Shown here one piece after another: positions 22,843 to 35,879 of a stretch of DNA of 64,000 bases; the first letter of the stretch is position 1, and each line of letters opens with the position of its first letter. Made by a program: the position numbers and the translations under genes. The notes beneath the pieces were generated by a model. The model saw nothing but the letters and a program-made list of their open reading frames with translations. It was not told the origin of the DNA and made no database searches. Source of the stretch: Sphagnum magellanicum (lineage: Eukaryota; Streptophyta; Sphagnopsida; Sphagnales; Sphagnaceae); NCBI GenBank assembly GCA_021904315.1, contig CM038916.1:3782001-3846000 (forward strand). Direction: 5' to 3'.

Positions 22843-25800
22843 ATGGCGACAAGTATTCTATCCTCGCCTTTGCCATTCTATTCATCGTATCAGCAGCAGC
22901 AGCGACGGCATCGACAGTGTGACGCACAATGCAGGCAAAAGACAACCAGGAAGCACGCAACAACAATTGCAGTAACCACACGGAGAAGAAGAGGAGCAAA
23001 GACGGGATGCGCTTCACTGTGTATAGCAGCAGCAGCAGCAAGGAACCGGAATCCGACTCTGAAAATGCACCAGAAGTTGGAGATGATGAGCAGCAACGAC
23101 GACGACTGTGGCGGCGAGCATCGATTCTTCAATCGCATGGTATTGCAATTGCGCTTTTCCAGATTGTGTGCGCTCGAGAGATGCAGGTTTTCTGTTTCTG
23201 GAGTGCTTAGGAGTCGCGTCAATTCCTCCTCCTCCTCCTCCTCCTCCTCCTCCTCCTCCTCCCGGGCATCATCCTCATCACGGTTGCAACCACGGTTTCA
23301 GAGAAGAACCACGACGCATTTGTGGTTCATAGATTTGGCGGAGTTTTGGGGCTTCTTGGGGAGTGGAGGAGGAGGAGATGATGGCGCAGGTGCTGCTGCT
23401 GCTGCTGCCTCTGATCCTTCTGGTTTGTTGTCTCGGCCTGGTCGCTCCGTTTCTTCAGCTGCCAAGGAGTACAACAACAAGGTTGAGGTAAGAAGCAGCC
23501 AAGATGTAGAAGAAGGCATTTCAGATTCTGAGAGAGCAAGCGGCGAATCCAGTATTGTCCAGAATGATTTAGGGCAGAAGCTTGATGTTGCAAGCAAAAA
23601 TCTGAGTGAGGGATTTGCACTTGATGGCTGCTGTCAGACAGAGGACAAGAGAATTGCTGGAGAACAAGAGGAGCAAATCGTTGAAGGAATTGCTCTTGAA
23701 CAAGAGGAGGGAATTGTTGTTGAAGAAGAAGAGGAAGGAGAAAGAGGGTTACAGGATTTGGATGCAAGCAGCATTCTAGAGACAGCAGCACCAACTTCAG
23801 CAACTTCTTCTGCAGTGGAAGTTCCTACAGAAGACTCTCTTGGTGCAAACTTGAGAAAGCAGCAAGAGGAGGAGGAGGTGGAGGTGGCAGCAGCTTCAGT
23901 AATAAGCTCACAGAGTGCAGCGAAGAGGCAACAGCAGCAAGAAGGGGGGTCTGAAAATTCAGCAGTGGTAGCAGGGCTAGAGGATGAGAGGTTTCTGAGG
24001 AGGGTAGCCATGGCTGCAGATGCCGATGCTGCCTTGGCCATGATTGCAGAAAGGGCTGGTGATAGTAGTGGCAGCAGTGGCATTGTGAGTAATCAGTATT
24101 GCTCAGATCTCATGATTGCTGCACTGGCAGAAGGTAATGGAGAGCTTGCGTTTTCCATTCTGGAAGCAATGCGCAGCAGCGTTATTCAGAGACGGGTCAA
24201 TGATAGAGAAGAAGGTATGCACATGTATGTATGTGTACTCTACCTACCTGCACTGACTAGTGGGTGTTTTGCAGACAGCACAAAAGTGTGACCTTTTGAT
24301 ATATGTGGTTGATTCAATTCTTGGCCTTGAATTCCATTGTTTTTGTTGTATCTTGCAATGTGTTTGTTGAGAAAGGAATTTTGTGGGGTGGTGAACAAGA
24401 AGACCTGAAGAGAATCAATGATTGGTGGTGAATTGGGGGGGAGGGGTGCGGGCCACCAGGCAGTAGTGAAGGAGGAACAGGATGGCGCTGGGCACAACCG
24501 AATGTGTCCACATATGCAGCTCTGGTGAAAGGGTTGGCAGCATCCTTGTGTGTTGCTGATGCCATCCAAATGGTTGCCAATGTGCGTCGGCGTGGCATTC
24601 CTGCTGGAGATGAGGTATATAATATTTTAGCAGCTTGGAACTAGAAAAGATCAATTGCTGTGAGGAAAGAGATGTCTTGACTGAGGAGAACGTCAAGTGT
24701 GTGTGCTGCTGCTAGTAACATTTGTTGCCTGTTATCCATCTCACATGCATGGTTTAAGAGGTTGGTTGCAGGTTCCCTTCGGTAAGGTTGTTACTTGCCC
24801 CACTTGCAAAACCACCCTTGCAGTTGTCCAACCACAACAGGGTGTTCAGGTGTGCTCCACACACAAAAAGTTCCACCTTTGTGGCTGTTTGTTGTGGTTG
24901 AAGTTTTTGAGGATTGCATATAGTTTTACTCCACAAATAGCAAGGTAGTTGCAAGATTCAGATCTTGAATGACTACAGAATCTTGCCAACTTCTGAGGAC
25001 TGAGATTGAGGAGAGAGAGAGAGAGATGCAGAAAGTTTTGAAGTTGCTAGCAAAATGGTGATGCTGGCCAGTGCCCTTTCCAAAGCTTTGCTGCTTCTTC
25101 AAGAGACCCAAGTGACTTTCCCTAAGCGACTGCTGGCTGCTTCAAGATAAACAAGGGAGTAACTATATTTCCAGGGGGTGGGGGCAGGTGGTGCCATGTG
25201 CTAAGTGTCGGTATCAGTATGAGCTTTGGTCTGGCACTGTCACTAGTTGTGATTCGGAGTCTATCAGGTGTGTGCTGTCCCCTTAGTCCATGTTTCATAA
25301 GGAATATTTGTTTGTTTTGCAGCAAGAAAGGAAAATTCCAGAGATGACAGTTGAGTGTCTGGAATGTTATTCTTTTTCAAGCAAACCTATTGCAGAGTGA
25401 ATGTCATCATCCATAGCTTTTTCCGAAGTAACAGATTTAGGACTATTGATAAGCAACCATGTTTATTCAGGGGCAATGGTTTGATATGTGCTGCTGGATT
25501 GCTTAGTTGCTGCCATTGAATGCAGTGCTGGCAACCATTTGTTTGCAGCATGAATATATCTGCATTTGAAAGGGGTCTTCGTGCACTGCAGTTGCTGAAG
25601 CGGCCAATTCCAGCAGCTGTGCACTCCATCGTGGTAAGAATATGTCCTCTTGAATAGGTGCACTGCTTAATGAATTGGTTTGGATAACCAGGCTACATTC
25701 TCAATTTCCTCTCCTTGTGAAAGGGCCTTTCAGTCATTGCTTTGCAGGAGAGACCTAATACAATGGAGGCTTGTATGAAGGCATGACTAATAATGGAATG

Positions 25801-28425
25801 GAAATGGTATTGAGAGGATTGTAGGTTTGTGCCCCTAATGGGGTAGCACGAACTCTCAGATGTGCAACTGAATTTGCCGACATTCCAGCCCAAGAAGGAG
25901 AGCGTGTGACTGTGGCATCAGCAGCTCCAGCAAATGCAGGGTTTGGGATTGGCCCCCTCAAAGTGAATGCAAGGACACCTGGGTGGAGACCAAGCGAGCC
26001 TATGGCAATCACCAATCATGTAACCAGCCGTGTCGGATCTCTCTTGAGGCCTCCTCCTAAAGCTGGGAGTGGTGCTGCCTTTGACAGCTCTTTCATTATC
26101 CCAGCAGCAATTCTCCTAGTCAGTAGTGATGCAGCAACTGCTCTTATTGACCCGACTCTTCCACGTGCAATTGCTATTGGAGCTGCAGTTGCTATTGGGT
26201 TAGGCGGTGCTGCCAATGCATTTGTCCTGCCTCGGCTCAATCAGGTAAGGTGCTCTTCAAGAAGACAGTATGGAAATGGTGTGGTAAGTTGGAGGATGAA
26301 TGAGCCTTAAGAGATCCCCTAAAAATTATGTCCAGAGCCTTTGGAACAATCCTGATTGCATAGTCCAGTGCTCAATTTTGGGGAGGCCCATTGTTTAGCA
26401 AGCTTCTTTTGTTTGTTTGTGAGCTGGGTCCTTGAGCATGAATCAGATATCAGATACATATTCAAGAGCTTTGATGTAAGGACATAACAGCTGATTTGAA
26501 GAGATGGTGGGAAGGGAGCAGTTGCCAGAAAGGACAGCAGATGCAATGGCTTTGCGACAACAGCTACTGGCTCAACATGAGTTGTTGCAGACGCGTCTCC
26601 AAGATTTAAGTCAAGCTGCTGCTGATGATGTACTGCTGTACGCCTGACCCTACTTATTGTATATTTATTGTAAGATTATTTTGAGCAATTCCAAACTGTG
26701 CATAACCCAGTCGAGTTCTCTTTTAGATCAAAGTACTACCGAAACTGGAGAAAGCACACAAAGGAGTATGGTGCTTTGAACCCTGGTTTATTATAGTTAT
26801 GGGAAATGAAGGCAAGGGTAACATGGTGATACAATGTGTAGGTTCGGATGTTGGCCCGCATGTGTCAATTGCAGAACAAGATGGAAGCTGTGGGTGAGCC
26901 TGCTTACAGGTATCTTTGTCTGCATTGGTTTCTTTTCTCACTGATAATTTTTATTTGATTGTGGGTTAGTTTCCCAATATGGTCAATTATGTATTTGAAA
27001 TGGTCATTTATGGCAGTGCACGCATTGAGCGAGTCCAGAAAGCCAGAGAAGGTCTGGATGAACGACTGGTAGCACGGCTGGAGCTTATTGACAGCTATGC
27101 AAAGGTGAGTTGCCTTGGAGGGATTTATGCACTGAGGAAACTAGAATTGCTGTTATCTTGTTCTAAGCATCAGTATCCTCTCGCAACTGAAATCTCAGGA
27201 AGCTTGTGATATATATCACAGAAGACAGCACGCACAAAATCAACATCTTGGTTCACAAAGCTGCCAGGAAATTTCAATTTGCTGGTGCATATGTCTGAAA
27301 GTTCCTAATGCTATGAACATCAGATCCTTGACAACTTATGTTATTGACAAGGAAAGAGAACCAAATTTTGCCAGCAAATTTAGTCCTATCACCTATAGAT
27401 TTGTAGGTCCATTTCTGTCAACCCCCTAATATGTGGGCAGATGACAGCAACGTCTAGGTTGCATGAAAGTAGATATAGCAACAACTAGGCCAGACATCTA
27501 GTCAGATAAGTGTAAGATCTGTAAGTGGTGCATCCACATTTTTAGTAAACGCCATGGGCTCCTTTACAGTTGCTGCAGCCACTCTGTGGTAGTAACAGGA
27601 TGCAAACCTCGCTCATTCAGTATAATAAGGATGGGTCTTGTTGGCTTGGTTGGGTTGTGGATGGATTGGGAATAGATAGCATCCATGATTGAGATTGAGG
27701 TGGAGATGGATGTTGATGTTTTAGCTGCTGAGGGTGCCAGGACTTCGGTAAGCCTGTTGCCAGTGGGAACTTTTAGTTCTTCCCATGTCAAAGTTTGTCT
27801 GTCTGAAGCTTTCATTTGAGGAGAGCCTCCACCTCTGCATTGGCTTCTATAATCTTCTTCCTCCCTTCTAACTATCAGGCTGGGAGATTGCAAACTGGAT
27901 GAATATTTCCTGCAGAAAATTGCTATTGGGATACAGAACTACAATTACTATCTAGAAATTATCCAGATCATCTGCACACCATTAGATGGTACTCATTTCT
28001 AGTGTGTTCACACATTGTTTACTCATCTGATTGCATGCTGTATGGGTATCTGGATGAGGGCAGGAAAGCATTGCTGACCAGATTGAGCGCCTTATGGATG
28101 TTGAAGATCTTCAGATGGTATTGCTGCTCATTGCATTTTTAGTAGAGTATGTTGAAGATCTTCAGACAGTACTACTGCTCATTGCATTTTTGGTAGAATC
28201 TGTGACATCCCTGCAACATTGCTTCAGAATTTCTCTGGGATGGCACTTGCATTTCACATTGAGAGAAGAAACCATACAACATTGAAAGAATAGAACATAC
28301 AGCAAGGGAAATACTTGACATGGATGTGGTGGGCATGGGTCCAGGCATGGAAAATACAGGCAGAGGCGAATGATGAATTGGAAAGGCTGCTTCAGTCATC
28401 ACCCCTCCTGCCTGAGTCTACATGA
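22843..28425 (+). CDS. Conserved plant protein: probable plastid membrane protein with helical-repeat region, split zinc ribbon and C-terminal coiled coil, 12 exons
   Basis: The molecular function is not known to me; relatives are annotated in plants as PPR-like proteins. Exons: 22843-24214, 24481-24614, 24772-24849, 25188-25267, 25549-25633, 25825-26244, 26522-26629, 26842-26909, 27017-27104, 27676-27747, 28064-28117, 28345-28425; 879 residues, all phases consistent. Residues 1-120 are Arg/Ser-rich like a transit peptide, with Ser13 coded by a (TCC)n tract near 23225. Residues 230-400 are acidic and low-complexity. A helical-repeat-like block follows (VSTYAALVKGLAAS). A four-Cys zinc ribbon is split over exons 3 and 4 (C511/C514 in TCPTC, C532/C535 in CAKC). 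Then come PLKVNARTPGWRPSEPM, two hydrophobic segments (about 671-690 and 698-718) and a charged coiled coil with MCQLQNKMEAVGEPAYR and SMIEIEVEMD. Plastid membrane location is inferred. Confidence 0.85.
28099..28200 (+). repeat. 51-bp tandem duplication across the exon 11 splice donor
   Basis: Copy 1 (28099-28149) spans the last coding bases of exon 11, the donor at 28118 and intron sequence; copy 2 (28150-28200) lies in the intron. Both begin TGTTGAAGATCTTCAGA and share CTGCTCATTGCATTTTT. In copy 2 the base triplet before the former donor differs (ACA instead of TGG around it), leaving CAGTACT in place of ATGGTATT. The period is a multiple of three and stays open in frame. Confidence 0.9.
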
Positions 28426-31400
28426 TCTTCAAAAGCCTTATTTTCCACTTTGACTTCCCACTGAGGCTGATGGTATGCAGACTTTCCAAAACACTCTTCT
28501 CTTCAGAGGTTATCTTTGACAAAATGAATCTACCTTGAAAAGCTCCAGAGGTGGGCCTTGTTATTTTACTCCAGGAGACATGCTTAGAACATCACATTAG
28601 AGACTGAATAATCTTTAGTAACCCCATTTCACCAGGAGGCCAAAGCATAATTGAAAGCAAAAATCTGATTTGTTTTTATTGCTGTCTCCAAATGTTAGAA
28701 ACCAAAGTTTGAGATGACTCACTTTCAAAGCAGAGATGATTTCCCTCATCTCATCTCATCTTGCTGCTCAGTTTTAGCTTCTTTGCTGTGTCAAGAAAAT
28801 TTCTTGTGTGATGATCTACTACTACTACTCTTGTCCCTATGCACATTTTTTTTTGTCCATGGTTTTAGTAAAGATTTGAATTGAGAGAAAATGGTTATGA
28901 TTTTGATATGGAACCATTTCAGTTTGGCAGATTGGTAGAATACCGACTGATGATGACACAATTTCTGCAAAATCTCTTCAAATAAGATGAAATTATGTTT
29001 TGTGAACATGCCAGGTGCCAGGTGATGTTTCCAATATTTCCTGCCAACATGCCCCAACACTATTGAGCTATGACATTTATTTCATGCCATGTGGTGTTTG
29101 CTGCAACAATTGCTGCAAACATGTGCATTTCATTCAAGCTGTTCCGTAAATTCATGTGTGACAAGGATCTTTGTGAATGCTCAGCACATCATATTCTTTA
29201 TCCTTCTATCATCTTCATTAATTACAAATGGTCAAAGGTTTACAACAAAGTATTTTCTCCATCATCTATTCATGTGAAACGCATCTCTATTACTAGGTAG
29301 CATACGAGAGGAGGGTGGAATACCAAAGAAGGGTGAATTGTGAACGATGGACTGAATCATCATCATCATCAATGGCCTTGAGTTTTGGTACATGCCCATA
29401 TAGCACCAAAACAATTGTGTTGTATGGTCAACAAGAGAGAGATGTGTGCAAAAGGAGACATAGAATCCTGCAGTGCAAGTTTGAGTAACAAGAGTTATTG
29501 AGGAATGAACAATCATGTAATGGTTCTGGCTCTTTTGAGGCAAAGTTCAAGCCAGCAATAACAGGTAAAATAGGAAATGTTCCATTAATTCGCAAAAACT
29601 GTGAACTCACAAGTTCACAATTGCATATATGCTTAACATGCCTACAAATGTGGATCTAAGTAGGAAACTGTATCTAGCTCTTTTGGCAAAATTTAAATCT
29701 CCAAAATAGGTCAAATAGGAAATGTTCCATGAAGTTCCCGAACTGAAAAACTGAAAGCACAGCACAGTTCACACTGGTGAGCATTGTCCAAAATGTAGAC
29801 CCAAATGAAAACCATAGCTGGAGATGATGCTCTTACCATGAGAGGGAGAGCCAACAAACAAACAGATGCTGAACCATAGATGGATGCAGAAGGGATGTGC
29901 CCAAAGTTGATCAACATGAGCTTTTAAAGAGAGTAAACTGAATTGTGATCTTGCAAGGACTTGAACCCTGCTGTCTGCCCCAGTTTTGCAGATAGATCTT
30001 CAACTAAGGGAAGTTGTTGTACTGGCCAGTGCAGAAGGGAGAGGATGAGAAACTACTTACTTGATGTAGTAACTGCACTTCCACATCCATGGCCTAATTG
30101 TTCAGAACGCCAAGTGCTAGCAGTAGATAGTCATGAAAAGCAAGAGAAAACTCCAGTTTGAGTTGAAACTTGTTTGGAATAGTGTGCACTACACTCAGAC
30201 TGTTCTGCTACTGGTTGATGACCAAATGGGAGAAAGAAACCCTTTGGGCAAGTGTTTACAGGTCCTGATTCACACGAAAGCCAATGTCATCATGAACTTC
30301 AAGAAAGTCACGCCAGAAGTGCAAACATGAGGATGAAATCCTGCAAAATCCTAAAATCCATCTCTCAATGAGAACATGCCATCTGCCCTCCACTGCCTCA
30401 GAAGCAGCTGCACCTATATTTCAAAAATATCACAAAACATACCTGTCACCTTAATGCTGGTGATTTCACCACAAAACATTCATTGCAGGATCCTCAAATT
30501 CATATCAACACAATTGTTTGATCACCACCTACCCACATCAATTTATTCAACCTCGCATGAAAGTCCTGCAAGATCATCAAGACAGCAAAAATCAGTACAA
30601 AAGAATTGCATCAATTGAAAGCCTGTTGATATGCATCTCTTTCTTTGTGGATTAAGTGCAAACTCCCACTGAATGAACACACCTCAATCACACAACTGAT
30701 ACAAACACAACAGAACGCACTACAAAAAACATTAACATACCTTACAAGATATAAAGTAAAGTAAAAGCACGTCTGGATAAACATGACACAACAATCCACA
30801 AAACAAACACAAGGCCAAGTATCAAGAAACAAATATGCCCAAACCATTCTTCACAAGGAATAAAGAACTGAGCAACCCAATTCAAGGATCGAACACACAA
30901 CCAAAAGCCCAACAATACACAAAACAAAAGACAACGTCACCCACACAGAGAACAAACAACACAATAGACAGGAGAAATACAAAACAGGACCAAAATACAC
31001 AGATCAGACACAAAGTGAATAATCCAATCCAAAACAGCACCCAGAAACTCTCATGCACCATGCTACATAGACCACAAATGTAGTGAAACCAAATGGTTCC
31101 AACAAGATAACATATGCCATGTTGGATTGACATGAGGGTTTCCAGCAATGACAGGAAGAGAGAAATGAAATGGGTGCAGGCAATGGAAACAATGAGAAAC
31201 TCGAAGAATAATCAAAGAACAGATACAAAACAGGATCAGAAACTTTGAAGAAAAACTAAAGAGACAGTATTGGTGTGGGGAAAGATAATAGAAACAATCA
31301 TGAACACTAAGGGGTAAAAAAAATGCTACTTAGTGCATCTAAGTAGCTGCTGCAATGCAGTGCAATGAAATTTAGATGCACAAGTTTGGACTTGGATTCA

Positions 31401-32235
31401 GACAAACAGAAGAACAATGACATGGGTGAGTTGAGCAGTATTTTTTTTTTGGGGAGGAAGACACAAGTGTACTCAAAAGATTCTAAAATTCAGTTGTGTT
31501 GTCAAAATGATGGAGAAACAACATCCCTTCCAAAGAATAGAAGAGCCCCAATACACAAACACAGTGCAAAATGAATATAAAGGAAACAGGCAAGGGACAA
31601 GAGATTGCCAAAGGAACACTCTTTGTGAAGACATTTTGCGATCAAGTTCCAGAGTGTGAGAACACATACAACAAAGACCAACCACCACCTTTTGTAACAT
31701 GCCATACACATCAATACAGCCTAATGCACCGTGTGCCACATCACACCAGGGCTCCAAAGACAAACAACCCACCCACTGTTGCTGTGGAGAAGCAAATAAG
31801 AGCATGAAACAATTAATGCTCACACCCAATGTGTTTTAAAAAATTTCTGTACACAAAAATCCCATGACTAAATTTTCGAGTGCCAAAAACAATAATGATG
31901 CAAAACTGAGAGAGTTCAATGTCATCATCCTATTCAACAGAAGAAGGATATATCCCCCCAACACCTGTTGCTGCTCCTTGTTCTCATAAAATTTAGTACT
32001 ACTGCTGTGACTGACAGTAGTACCAACCAAAAAGATGAGAAGCTCAGTGACGGCTTCTCTGCTTTAAAGAACTCCATATATCAACACAGAAAACCCAACA
32101 TTGGCACATAACACATACTACTTGAAACCGCAAGATCCAACAACAAAATGTCTAAAAACATGTGATTTTTACTTACAGATACCTACCAGGCCAAAGATAT
32201 TTTGCATCTGCAGGAGTCTCTCGCATGAGATCGGG
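28426..32235. other. Gene-free stretch of about 3.8 kb
   Basis: I find no exon chain here. The DNA includes the 3' UTR of the preceding gene, short ACT repeats near 28819, a diverged duplicated phrase (AAATAGGAAATGTTCCAT near 29570 and 29716) and an A/C-rich, G-poor block at about 30660-31080. One RNA polymerase III B-box-like motif at 29957-29970 is not backed by a tRNA fold. Confidence 0.5.
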
Positions 32236-32901
32236 TTATGAACAGACTTTGGTACGATCGTGGCTATTCTTGATCATTGAAAATACCAAAGGCCTTAGTC
32301 CCCTTGAAGCAGAGTAGCTGACTCCCGTACCCGTGGCCATCTTTATCGGGCTCAAGTGCTCCCTGCAAAACACAAGGCCCTCTCGAACGTGAGAAATACG
32401 CTTTCCGTGCACTAGAGTTTTGCAACAAAACCGTAAGCAGACATGAAGAAGAGATGCACGAGAAAGTAAGAGGAAAAAAATAACCTATAGATCGGATTAC
32501 AAAGCAAAGACTCGCTGCAGAAAGAGAAAGTCACTGGCAAAGAGAATCAAGACTTACGAGCGAGCGAGCGGCTTCAAGACTTCGTCTTCTGCTGACTGTG
32601 ACGCAATGGACATCCGGTTTAGCCTGCTAGCTCCCGTGGGCGGACTCCTTGCAAGGGACTTGGAAGGGGGAGCAGGAAGAGACACGATGGGCTTCAGAAC
32701 TATCTCTGGTTCCAAACACGACAGCCGCGACTCGACAACACTTATGACGGCCTTAACACCTTCCGTCTTTGGAGAGCTTGAAGGCATAGGCCTTCCGCCC
32801 CACTGCGTCTGGGACCGATGCAAACGGCAGCGGAAAGATCCGGCGTGCTTCGTGGGAGCACATAGGCAGGTCATCTTCACAGGTGTCGGTGATGACCCCA
32901 T
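32236..32901 (-). CDS. Serine-rich protein-like (CAPT/GSFRCRLH motif), probably two exons
   Basis: The small plant serine-rich family shares the motif C-x-C-x-PTxHxGSFRCxLH; its function is not established. Here the start ATG (32901-32899) is followed by MGSSPTPVKMTCLCAPTKH, continuing into AGSFRCRLHRS, the family signature, at residues 12-29. If unspliced, the frame ends at TAA 32556-32554, giving 115 residues. However, that TAA lies inside a consensus donor, C|GTAAGT (32557-32552). Splicing to the acceptor TTTTGCAG at 32363 joins exons 32901-32558 and 32362-32236 in frame and gives 156 residues ending in HDRTKVCS. I list the spliced model; the family is usually 100-150 residues. An upstream in-frame CTG or TTG is ignored in favour of ATG. 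Confidence 0.7.
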
Positions 32902-33905
32902 CGCCCTCTTCCTCAAATCTCGTCTCCAAGACCTTGGCAGACGGTGATAAGGACGACGGTCACCAACGACTTATCTCGAGAAGCAGGTGTCTGCGGCTTC
33001 ACCACTGCTTTCAGGAGTTCCTAAACGTGTATCCCCCTGAAAATCACGAAGGAAAAAAAAACCCCCCAATACCAGCACGAGATCAGACGCTAGCTCCCAA
33101 ATCGCACACAGTTCTCGAAACCAGAAAAACAGAAGGAAAAAAAACGAATGCAAGGTCACGCACAAACGCGTCATCAGTCCAAGGCAATTTTTTACATCAA
33201 AACCAACCCCAGAGAGAAAACGTACCAAGTCTTAAAAAGCTCCAAATCGAGATCGAAGAAGGTTAGTTCAACTCGGCAGCCACAACAACAACAAATCACA
33301 CGCTGGATGGCAGAGATCGCTTCAAAAGACAGCGGCAACTCCAATTGCAATGTCAATAAAAACACAAAGTGAACCAATGCAGAGCCCTGGAACGAGGAAA
33401 TCGGAGGAAACAACGGAGGAACCTCCGAACGAAGAAAGATGATCGAGAACTGTTGAAAGACAATCGAAACGCTGTCTAAGAAAGACGGAAAACAACCTCG
33501 AACGTCACCGGAGCAAACAGCAACCGAAGCACAGCAGGTTTGGAACGAGGAGATCGGAGGAAAACACGAAGGAATCTCCGACAGAAGAAAGATTATCAAA
33601 AGCTCTGATGAAAGATAAGAGTATCGAGGGGGGGGAAAAAAAATCCGAAAAACAACAGAAAATCTTAAATTCGAACGTCCCTGGATATCGCCGAAAAAAC
33701 CTCCAATGCGCGCAGAAGAGCAGCTGCAGCAAAGATGGAGAGAAGATGAAGAGAAGATGAAGATGGAGAGGAGAGAACACGCAAGAGAGGGAGAGAGAGG
33801 AGCAGATCCAAAACGAGTTCTAAGCCTGCGATGGCGGAATATATACTCTCCCGCGCGCCCCGGGAGCCCGGCCGGTCCCGACCCGCCCGGCCCGTCCTCA
33901 TCGGA
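32902..33905 (-). promoter_or_regulatory. Long leader and GC-rich promoter of the serine-rich gene
   Basis: Reading leftwards, a TATATATTCC box (about 33838-33847 on the plus strand) sits at the edge of a very GC-rich 60 bp (33849-33905, CCCGG/GGCCGG/CCCGCC) in otherwise AT-rich DNA. Between it and the ATG at 32901 lies about 900 bp of pyrimidine-rich (minus-strand) sequence resembling a long 5' leader, possibly with an unspotted intron. Two ~75-bp direct repeats lie at 33387-33462 and 33540-33616 (TGGAACGAGG core). The transcription start is inferred. Confidence 0.5.
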
Positions 33906-35836
33906 AAGATGGGGGGAAACGGGAGGGAGACGGCGTTTTCTTTTCTCCTTTTCTTTTGGTTCTTTTCTTTTCTTTTCCAATGTCTCGGAAACTCACTAGT
34001 TTTGGAATTTAATAAATAAATAAATAAATCAGAAACGGGCAGATGATCCGAACTGACCAAACTAGGTAACCGCCCAACACTGGTAAACTTCTGTAGCCTG
34101 CTTTTTTTTAACTGCAGTAAGAAGTAAGTAGTACCCTTGGCAGGATTCCCGCACAAGGTACCTAATGAATTATATTATTTGTAGAAATGTTGAAATTTTC
34201 ACCCCAAAAAAAAAAAAAAACCCCTTCTTTTTCAAAGAAAAAATTTTTGTGAAGAAAATTAAACAACCTTGTTTTGATTGTTCAAGAACATTTTTATTTA
34301 TTTTTTTGACATTTCTTCAACTATTTGACAGACATGTGTTGAAGCAGCCAGCCCTTATTATTACAAAAGGGTTAGTTGTAAAAGATGATGACAATGATCG
34401 ATCGATTCTCAACGATTTCAGCTTACTGAAAATGCTCTCGAATCAAATTGAAATGTTTTCGAGTTCCGAAGAAACTTGAAGCCAACTTATGTAGACCATG
34501 TTTCTCACTCCCTCTTTGCTCTCTCTCACTTTGACCCAAACATTTGAAATTTTTTCATGATTAGTTATATGTAACAAAACTAATACGAATAATAATCATT
34601 TTTAGCACTCACTTTTTGCTCTCAATTTGGAATCAAATTTTGAATTTTTTTTCATAATTAATATGTAACAAAAATAATAAATATAATCATTTTTCTCACT
34701 TGCTATTTTGCTCTCAATTTGAACCAAAATTTGATTTTTTTTCATGTGGAACAAAAAATAATGATTTTGCTTGTTTTTGTGCAATTTGTGCAATATGATT
34801 TGTGTATGTGTGTGTGTGTGTTTTATTTTGGCAAGTTAGGGTTTTCAATTTTTATAACAAAATGATTTTGGTTAGAGTCAAGGGATTTATTTTTTACTTT
34901 GAGAAAGTGGCTATTGAAACACATTCAAATGTGCTTTTAAAAGAGTGGGCTTAGCCTCTTGTTGAAGCAAATGCCCTTCAAGATCACCACTGAGAGAGGG
35001 AGATTGAGAAATAGACCATCAAGTGTGTGTCAACTGACACCAAGTACAATATTTCAATGTCTTCTTGATGGTTCATTTGCAATCTAGAATGTCAGTTCAT
35101 CCATAGTTCATCCACATGTAGTTAGGTTAAGAGTTAAAATATATTTGTAACATTTTAGAATACACATTAGGAAATGATTTTCGCTACTTTCAAGTTTCAA
35201 ACAAAATTGCACAAAGAAAATTTTCAAGTGTTACATTTGTAGGGTTTAGGTTTTAGGGTTAAAACTCTAAACCCATATGAATGACCCAAACTCTAAATTT
35301 CGCTAGTAGATTGAAAATGTCTAAAGATGTCTATGTATATATCTAAAATTGTATGCTTTTTAGGAAGGTCATATATATTTTGTTAATGTGACCTTCATAT
35401 GCGAAAACCCAACATCTATAATTGAAGATCAATGCAAAATGTTGGGTTTGAACTTCTAACTCATCGTTCATGTTGTCACATTATATGCTATTACACGAGT
35501 TTTTCAAAATTTTCATAAGTTAACAATTAAAAGGTCAATGGTTTTTTTGCAATCATAATTATCAAGTGCAAGCTTAAACCCTGATTCATTGTGAACCCTT
35601 TTGAACAAAAAAAGTTTGTTGTTCATCCACTGACTACTAACCAAGGTTCAACCCTGGTTAACCTAACTTGTAGGGTCCAAAGTCTAGACCCTATGGAGGA
35701 TGGTAAACACTCATATCACACAAGACCCCAACAACCCACCCAATTTCCACAGAAAGAAAGAAAGACTTTGATGTTATGTACATAACACTTTTTTGAAGTT
35801 GCTGTGCAGTGATTCAGACTTTCATGTCAGATACGA

Positions 35837-35879
35837 CCCTAAACCCTAAACCCTAAACCCTCCTAAACCCTAAACCCTA
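35837..35879 (+). repeat. Longest interstitial telomere-type array in the window
   Basis: CCCTAAA units occur in two runs separated by a CCCTCCTAAA slip, about six units in 43 bp. They are flanked by ordinary AT-rich DNA on both sides, so this is not a chromosome end. Confidence 0.9.

Noticed and set aside
29940-30015. tRNA-like signal on the minus strand: B-box GGTTCAAGTCC with a pairing T-arm
   Set aside because: No matching acceptor stem or D-arm can be formed at the right distance; at most a SINE-like or chance B-box.
33192-33980. 262-residue minus-strand frame above the serine-rich gene
   Set aside because: Low-complexity Ser/Phe/Leu translation of a pyrimidine-rich leader with internal duplication; no recognisable domain.
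35837-35879. Telomere end
   Set aside because: Only about six units, with genes and ordinary DNA on both sides.
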